Origin: Candidatus Bipolaricaulota bacterium
GTDB lineage: Bacteria; Bipolaricaulota; Bipolaricaulia; UBA7950; UBA9294
Length of the DNA: 10,679 bases
Direction of reading: 5' to 3'
NCBI GenBank assembly: GCA_030612175.1
Contig: JAUWOJ010000032.1
Location: 1 to 10,679, forward strand
A program made the position numbers and the translations under genes. Of the stretch, positions 7,804-10,679 are shown piece after piece (the stretch's first letter is position 1; every line of letters begins with the position of its first letter). Under the pieces are notes generated by a model. It was not told where the DNA came from and ran no database searches. It was given only the letters and a program-made list of their open reading frames with translations.

Positions 7804-8427
7804 ATGCTCGATAAGATCAAACAAGCAGTGCTGGCTGGGGAGATGGAAGGTATCGCTGAACTAACTAACCAAGCATTGGCACAGGGTATTGAAGCGCGCG
7901 AGATACTCGATCAGGCATTGACCCCAGCGATGGATATCGTAGGCAAAGAATACGAAGATGGGGAACGCTACGTCCCCGAGATGCTTATCTCAGCCGCAAC
8001 GATGAAAGGCGCTGTCACATTACTCAAGCCACTGTTGGTTGAGGCCGGCGTGAAGGCGCGCGGCAAGCTGGTGATCGGTACTGTTGAGGGTGACCTGCAC
8101 GATATTGGTAAGGATCTTGTAGCGATGATGGTCGAAGGAGCAGGGTTTGAGGTCATAAACATCGGGACGGAAATAACGGCTGAGGAGTTCGTCAAGGCAG
8201 TGAAGGAACACAAGCCCGATATCGTTGGTATGTCTGCGCTGTTGACAACAACGATGATTCACATGCCAGAGGTTATCGATGCGCTCAAACAGGCTGGCCT
8301 TCGTGATCAGGTCAAGGTGATGATCGGTGGTGCACCGGTTACCCAAGGCTACGCTGATAAGATCGGCGCCGATGGTTACGCTCCGGATGCCGCCAGTGCA
8401 ACCAAGCTGGCGAAAAGCCTTACCTGA
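7804..8427 (+). CDS. Corrinoid (B12-binding) methyl-carrier protein, MttC/MtbC/MtgC type
   Basis: This protein carries the cobalamin that accepts and donates the methyl group between two methyltransferases. The 207 residues comprise the usual N-terminal helical cap domain (about 1-85, with GKEYEDGERYVPEMLISA) and a Rossmann-like B12 domain. The latter contains EGDLHDIGKDL, whose His99 in D-x-H-x-x-G is the lower cobalt ligand, then SALLTTTM and GGAPV, which line the nucleotide tail. ATG 7804 directly follows the methyltransferase stop, and GGAGG at 7793-7797 sits 6 bases before it, supporting independent initiation. This class normally works with a substrate-specific methyltransferase (MttB/MtbB/MtgB family) plus a second methyltransferase such as the upstream gene. 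The substrate-specific partner is absent from the window. The family call is secure; the methyl donor is unknown. Confidence 0.95.
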   Translation: MLDKIKQAVLAGEMEGIAELTNQALAQGIEAREILDQALTPAMDIVGKEYEDGERYVPEMLISAATMKGAVTLLKPLLVEAGVKARGKLVIGTVEGDLHDIGKDLVAMMVEGAGFEVINIGTEITAEEFVKAVKEHKPDIVGMSALLTTTMIHMPEVIDALKQAGLRDQVKVMIGGAPVTQGYADKIGADGYAPDAASATKLAKSLT

Positions 8428-8434
8428 ACCAAGC

Positions 8435-8460
8435 CTGAAATATGGTTTCAGTGTTTTCTC
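8435..8460 (+). terminator. Possible weak intrinsic terminator after the corrinoid gene
   Basis: CTGAAA (8435-8440) and TTTCAG (8446-8451) form a perfect 6-base stem with a 5-base loop, followed by TGTTTTCTC. It sits 8 bases after the stop codon, where a terminator is expected. The stem is AT-rich and the T run is short, so efficiency is doubtful. Confidence 0.4.
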
Positions 8461-8616
8461 AGTGAAGAATGAGCATGAAAAACGTGAGTTGCGGGTACAT
8501 CTTTTGCCAGATCATAACTTTCTTCCTTTGAATACATAATACACTCCAAAAGCTTTCTTGTAGGTATCGTAGCGGTTACTCATCATGCTCATCCTGTATG
8601 AGACAAGTCTTCCCCC

Positions 8617-8645
8617 TTGACAAAAGTACCTTTTCGTGATATATT
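8617..8645 (+). promoter_or_regulatory. Strong extended -10 promoter of the cold-shock gene
   Basis: TTGACA (8617-8622) is a perfect -35. After exactly 17 bases comes TATATT (8640-8645), 5 of 6 to consensus, preceded by TG at 8637-8638 to give an extended -10 (TGnTATATT). Transcription should start near 8652, leaving an untranslated leader of about 100 bases before the cold-shock ATG. This is the best promoter in the window and fits a highly expressed single gene. Confidence 0.8.
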
Positions 8646-8752
8646 TTAAGTGTTGTTGGTAGTCGTGCAGTCGTTTTAGTTTGTGGTACAGGTTTACCTG
8701 ATTTTGCTTAGAACGTTCTGTCTCGATTAAACTTCCAGCAAGAAGGAGGAGA

Positions 8753-8971
8753 ATGGCAACTATGGCAGAACGTGAAACTGGTACGGTTAAGTGGTTTAAC
8801 GATGCAAAGGGTTTTGGATTCATCGAGCGAACTGAGGGAGAAGATATCTTCGTCCATTTCAGCGCTATTCGTGGTGAGGGCTTCCGCTCGCTAAACGAAG
8901 GTCAGAAAGTAGAATTCACAGTTACTCAAGGAGACAAAGGTCCCCAAGCACAAGATGTAACTGCAGTATAA
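8753..8971 (+). CDS. Cold-shock domain protein (CspA family)
   Basis: This small OB-fold protein binds single-stranded RNA and DNA and acts as an RNA chaperone at low temperature or as a general growth-phase factor. The 72 residues hold the core GTVKWFNDAKGFGFI with RNP1 (KGFGFI, 19-24) and RNP2 (DIFVHF, 31-36), which supply the aromatic binding surface. Two ATGs compete. ATG 8753 lies only 3 bases after GGAGG (8745-8749). ATG 8762 lies 12 bases after it and would give MAERETGTVKWF, closer to the usual N-terminus of the family. Either is possible; the difference is three residues. The gene is monocistronic, with its own strong promoter, a long leader typical of csp genes and a strong terminator. 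Confidence 0.95.
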   Translation: MATMAERETGTVKWFNDAKGFGFIERTEGEDIFVHFSAIRGEGFRSLNEGQKVEFTVTQGDKGPQAQDVTAV

Positions 8972-8990
8972 CCTAGACACCAAAGAATAG

Positions 8991-9028
8991 ACCTGTGGCT
9001 TAAGACTGCTTACGCCACAGGTTTTTTT
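8991..9028 (+). terminator. Strong intrinsic terminator of the cold-shock gene
   Basis: ACCTGTGGC (8991-8999) pairs perfectly with GCCACAGGT (9014-9022). Inside, after one mismatch, TAAG (9001-9004) pairs with CTTA (9009-9012) around the tetraloop ACTG. A run of seven T follows (9022-9028). It lies 19 bases after the stop codon. On the other strand no long T run follows, so it should act mainly in the + direction. Confidence 0.93.
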
Positions 9029-9087
9029 GCTTTGTGTGCACCTAATTCTATCTTCTTTCACCTATCCAATTTGCGTGCTGGCGTCTC

Positions 9088-9168
9088 TCAAAAGGCACTC
9101 TCCGCCGCGTCAATTTGGACATTCTCTGCCATGTTATCACCACTATCGGCAATCATGCCTGCTTGCAT
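9088..9168 (-). CDS. Possible 26-residue small ORF behind mrp
   Basis: Directly after the mrp stop, the - strand reads TAGGAGAAATG, so the mrp stop is embedded in an AGGAG ribosome-site-like sequence 2 bases before an ATG. This opens a 26-codon frame ending in TGA. The product is acidic and starts MQAGMIADSGDNMAEN, with no cysteine, membrane segment or recognisable domain. The arrangement mimics the yggS/mrp junction, where the yggS stop is likewise part of the mrp ribosome site (TAGGAG). The spacing of 2 is short, and a 26-codon frame can occur by chance, so this is only a candidate. Confidence 0.27.
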   Translation of the reverse strand: MQAGMIADSGDNMAENVQIDAAESAF

Positions 9169-9173
9169 TTCTC

Positions 9174-10004
9174 CTATGACAGAACATTACGTATCCGCTC
9201 CGCAATGCTGCAAAATGCCAGCGAAACAATCGCTTCTGGAGCCGCTAGGACAATCGGCTCTCCAGTATCTCCCCCTACACGCACCCCCACATCAATAGGA
9301 ATCCTCCCCAAGAAACGTACCGCGAACTCCTCTGCGAGCCGCTCTCCGCCCTCTCTTCCAAATAAATCTATATCCGCTCCGCAATGTGGACAAACAAGGC
9401 CAGACATGTTCTCCACAATTCCTATCTCGGAAAGCCCCATCTTCTTTGCCATATTCGTCGCCCGTCGCGCGTCGATCAAGGAGACTTCCTGTGGAGTAGT
9501 AACAATGATCGCCATCTGTGGAGAGGTCCGCTGCACAACTGTCAACACCTCATCCCCCGTTCCTGGCGGAAGATCGATGATAAGGAAATCAAGCTCCCCC
9601 CACCTTGTCTCACCAAGAAGCTGGTCAATTGCTTTGGAACGAAGCGGTCCTCGCCAGATAACCGGAGTCCCGAGTGGAATAATCGATGCTAACGAGATAA
9701 TTTTCACACCCTCTTTCTCGTGAGGAATAATCGTTCCTTGTTCGAATTCAGCCTTGATTGACAGTCCTACCATTTGAGGAACATTAGGTCCGGTGATATC
9801 GGCATCCAGCAACCCTACACTTGTTCCCCGTTTTGCCAGAGCATAGGCAAGATTAACCGACAGGGTGGTCTTCCCTACTCCGCCTTTACCACTGAATACA
9901 ACCACACGATTCTTGATTCGGGCCATTGCGTCCTTAATTTGCTGCTCCTGCCTTTCCAGTAGTTCCTTTTTCTCTTGTTGTGTCATTTGCTTTTCCTGCG
10001 CCAT
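9174..10004 (-). CDS. mrp: Mrp/NBP35-family P-loop ATPase, Fe-S cluster carrier
   Basis: This cytoplasmic MinD-like ATPase is thought to carry and deliver 4Fe-4S clusters to apo-enzymes. The 276 residues contain a charged, glutamine-rich N-terminal helix (about 1-30, likely coiled coil) in place of the MIP18/DUF59 domain of longer Mrp proteins. Then come the deviant Walker A GKGGVGKTT at 39-47, the switch DADITGPN (68-75), Walker B IIDLPPGTGDE (142-152), and CPHC (Cys205, Cys208), which binds the bridging cluster in the dimer. ATG 10004 follows AGGAG (10011-10015), which overlaps the yggS stop codon; the two genes are 9 bases apart and co-transcribed. A second in-frame ATG at residue 7 is less well placed. 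The nearby Fe-S enzyme IorA is a plausible client, but such ATPases are general. The call is secure. Confidence 0.95.
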   Translation of the reverse strand: MAQEKQMTQQEKKELLERQEQQIKDAMARIKNRVVVFSGKGGVGKTTLSVNLAYALAKRGTSVGLLDADITGPNVPQMVGLSIKAEFEQGTIIPHEKEGVKIISLASIIPLGTPVIWRGPLRSKAIDQLLGETRWGELDFLIIDLPPGTGDEVLTVVQRTSPQMAIIVTTPQEVSLIDARRATNMAKKMGLSEIGIVENMSGLVCPHCGADIDLFGREGGERLAEEFAVRFLGRIPIDVGVRVGGDTGEPIVLAAPEAIVSLAFCSIAERIRNVLS

Positions 10005-10013
10005 TCTCTTCTC

Positions 10014-10667
10014 CTAGCCGTAGTCTCTTTCTCCGAAGAGTTTCGTCCCTACCCTAACTATGTTTGCGCCTTCCTCGATCGCTATCTGATAGGTATTGCT
10101 CATTCCCATAGATAGATACCGCATCTTGGCATTGGGTAAGTTCTGAAGTTTATCAAACAGTCGTTTTGTTTCTCTAAAGTATGGCCTAGCCTTTTCTGGT
10201 TCGCCAGAGCGCGGTCCCATTGTCATTAATCCCTCTACTTTCAGATTTTTCATGCTGGCGAGTTTGTTGACTAACTCTTCTACTTCCTGTGGAAAGACCC
10301 CTGCTTTCTGCGATTCAAGACCGCTATTCACCTCCACTAGTACTGAGATGACCTTGCTTAATCTTGCACACTCCTTATCGAGCTTCACGGCCAGGCGGAG
10401 CGAATCAACCGTTTCTATCATGTCGAATATCTGTACGGCTTTCTTCGCCTTATTGCGTTGCAAGTAACCGATGAAGTGCCAGCTTACTTCTCTGCCAATT
10501 GCGGCATACGCTGCCTCGGCCTCCTGCAGGTAGTTTTCACCAATGATGGACACTCCGGCGTTGATTGCCCTTCTGATTTCATCAGCTGTTCGAGCCTTAG
10601 CTGCTGCAACCAATAGCACGCCTGGTGGAAGCCCAGCAAGAATCGCCTTCACGTTTTCTTCTATCAC
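10014..10667 (-). CDS. yggS: YggS/PLPBP-family pyridoxal phosphate homeostasis protein
   Basis: This is a single-domain alanine-racemase-like barrel that binds PLP without known catalysis and buffers cellular PLP and amino-acid pools. The 217 residues show the PLP lysine in AAAKART (Lys24), GENYLQE (43-49), WHFIGYLQRNKAK, and the C-terminal phosphate-binding blocks LSMGMSNTY and VRVGTKLFGER. The start is GTG 10667, with GGGA about 5 bases upstream. The frame stays open to the window edge (four more codons), so a further upstream start cannot be fully excluded, but the conserved N-terminus begins here. The segment before Lys24 is shorter than in the E. coli protein. It heads a - strand unit with mrp; its promoter lies outside the window. 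Confidence 0.94.
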   Translation of the reverse strand: MIEENVKAILAGLPPGVLLVAAAKARTADEIRRAINAGVSIIGENYLQEAEAAYAAIGREVSWHFIGYLQRNKAKKAVQIFDMIETVDSLRLAVKLDKECARLSKVISVLVEVNSGLESQKAGVFPQEVEELVNKLASMKNLKVEGLMTMGPRSGEPEKARPYFRETKRLFDKLQNLPNAKMRYLSMGMSNTYQIAIEEGANIVRVGTKLFGERDYG

Positions 10668-10679
10668 ATCTTCCCTTTT

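Larger units (their letters stand above)
8428..8752 (+). other. Intergenic region between the corrinoid gene and the cold-shock gene
   Basis: This 325-base stretch has no supportable gene. It begins with a weak terminator-like hairpin (8435-8460) and continues with an AT-richer stretch (8461-8610) in which I see only a small inverted repeat CTCAT/ATGAG (8588-8592, 8598-8602). The right third holds the cold-shock promoter (8617-8645) and its leader of about 100 bases. The leader contains a CAGG-TTTA-CCTG mini-hairpin (8689-8700) and a palindrome AGAACGTTCT (8710-8719). Confidence 0.6.

Noticed and set aside
8469..8531. A 20-codon + strand frame (ATGAGCATGAAA...) after the corrinoid gene
   Set aside because: It has only a poor ribosome site, lies after a terminator-like hairpin, and its composition is not convincing.
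8512..8823. A 103-residue - strand frame across the spacer and the start of the cold-shock gene
   Set aside because: It overlaps the strong cold-shock promoter, leader and coding start on the other strand, shows no known domain, and has no convincing ribosome site. It is most likely chance.
8991..9028. Bidirectional terminator serving both the cold-shock gene and the mrp unit
   Set aside because: Read on the - strand the hairpin is preceded by the A run but is not followed by a usable T run, so - strand function is doubtful.
9148..9159. GGCAATCATGCC hairpin as a terminator for the mrp unit
   Set aside because: It is only a 4-base stem with no following T run on the - strand, and it lies inside the candidate mini-ORF.
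1..10679. CRISPR arrays, tRNA/rRNA genes, insertion sequences, phage or toxin-antitoxin genes
   Set aside because: Reading both strands I found no regular repeat-spacer pattern, no transposase or integrase motifs, no long terminal inverted repeats and no tRNA-like cloverleaf.

Overview
The window looks like a piece of chromosome from an anaerobic bacterium. The evidence is an indolepyruvate:ferredoxin oxidoreductase, an ADP-forming acyl-CoA synthetase, a molybdenum hydroxylase subunit and a methyltetrahydrofolate/corrinoid methyl-transfer pair. Mixed ATG/GTG/TTG starts with clear GGAGG ribosome sites and medium base composition are compatible with several phyla. From memory of YggS and Mrp sequences I lean towards Chloroflexota (Dehalococcoidia-like), at low confidence.

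Left part, + strand, 1-6716: the 3' end of a xanthine-dehydrogenase-family molybdopterin subunit is followed after 50 bases by iorA, iorB, a fused alpha-beta ADP-forming acyl-CoA synthetase and a HisC-family aminotransferase. These last four are tightly packed (two 4-base stop/start overlaps and a 3-base gap) and read as one operon. Together they can form a complete energy-yielding route: aromatic amino acid, then aryl pyruvate (aminotransferase), then aryl-acetyl-CoA plus reduced ferredoxin (IorAB), then aryl acetate plus ATP (synthetase). The iorB frame is broken by what looks like one missing G in a G run near 3160-3163.

Middle part, + strand, 6717-8427: a 289-base spacer holds a B12-box-like motif and a candidate promoter. 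It leads into a two-gene unit, a methyltetrahydrofolate:corrinoid methyltransferase and its corrinoid protein. The two frames are continuous and separated by a single UAG codon. No substrate-specific methyltransferase partner is present in the window.

Right part: a cold-shock protein gene stands alone with a very good extended -10 promoter, a leader of about 100 bases and a strong intrinsic terminator. Convergent to it, on the - strand, lie yggS (PLP homeostasis) and mrp (Fe-S carrier ATPase), 9 bases apart, with a possible 26-residue ORF directly behind mrp.

I see no CRISPR array, tRNA, rRNA, insertion sequence or phage gene. The metabolic genes are members of known families. The points most worth checking are the iorB frameshift, the regulation of the corrinoid unit, the UAG junction and the mini-ORF behind mrp.
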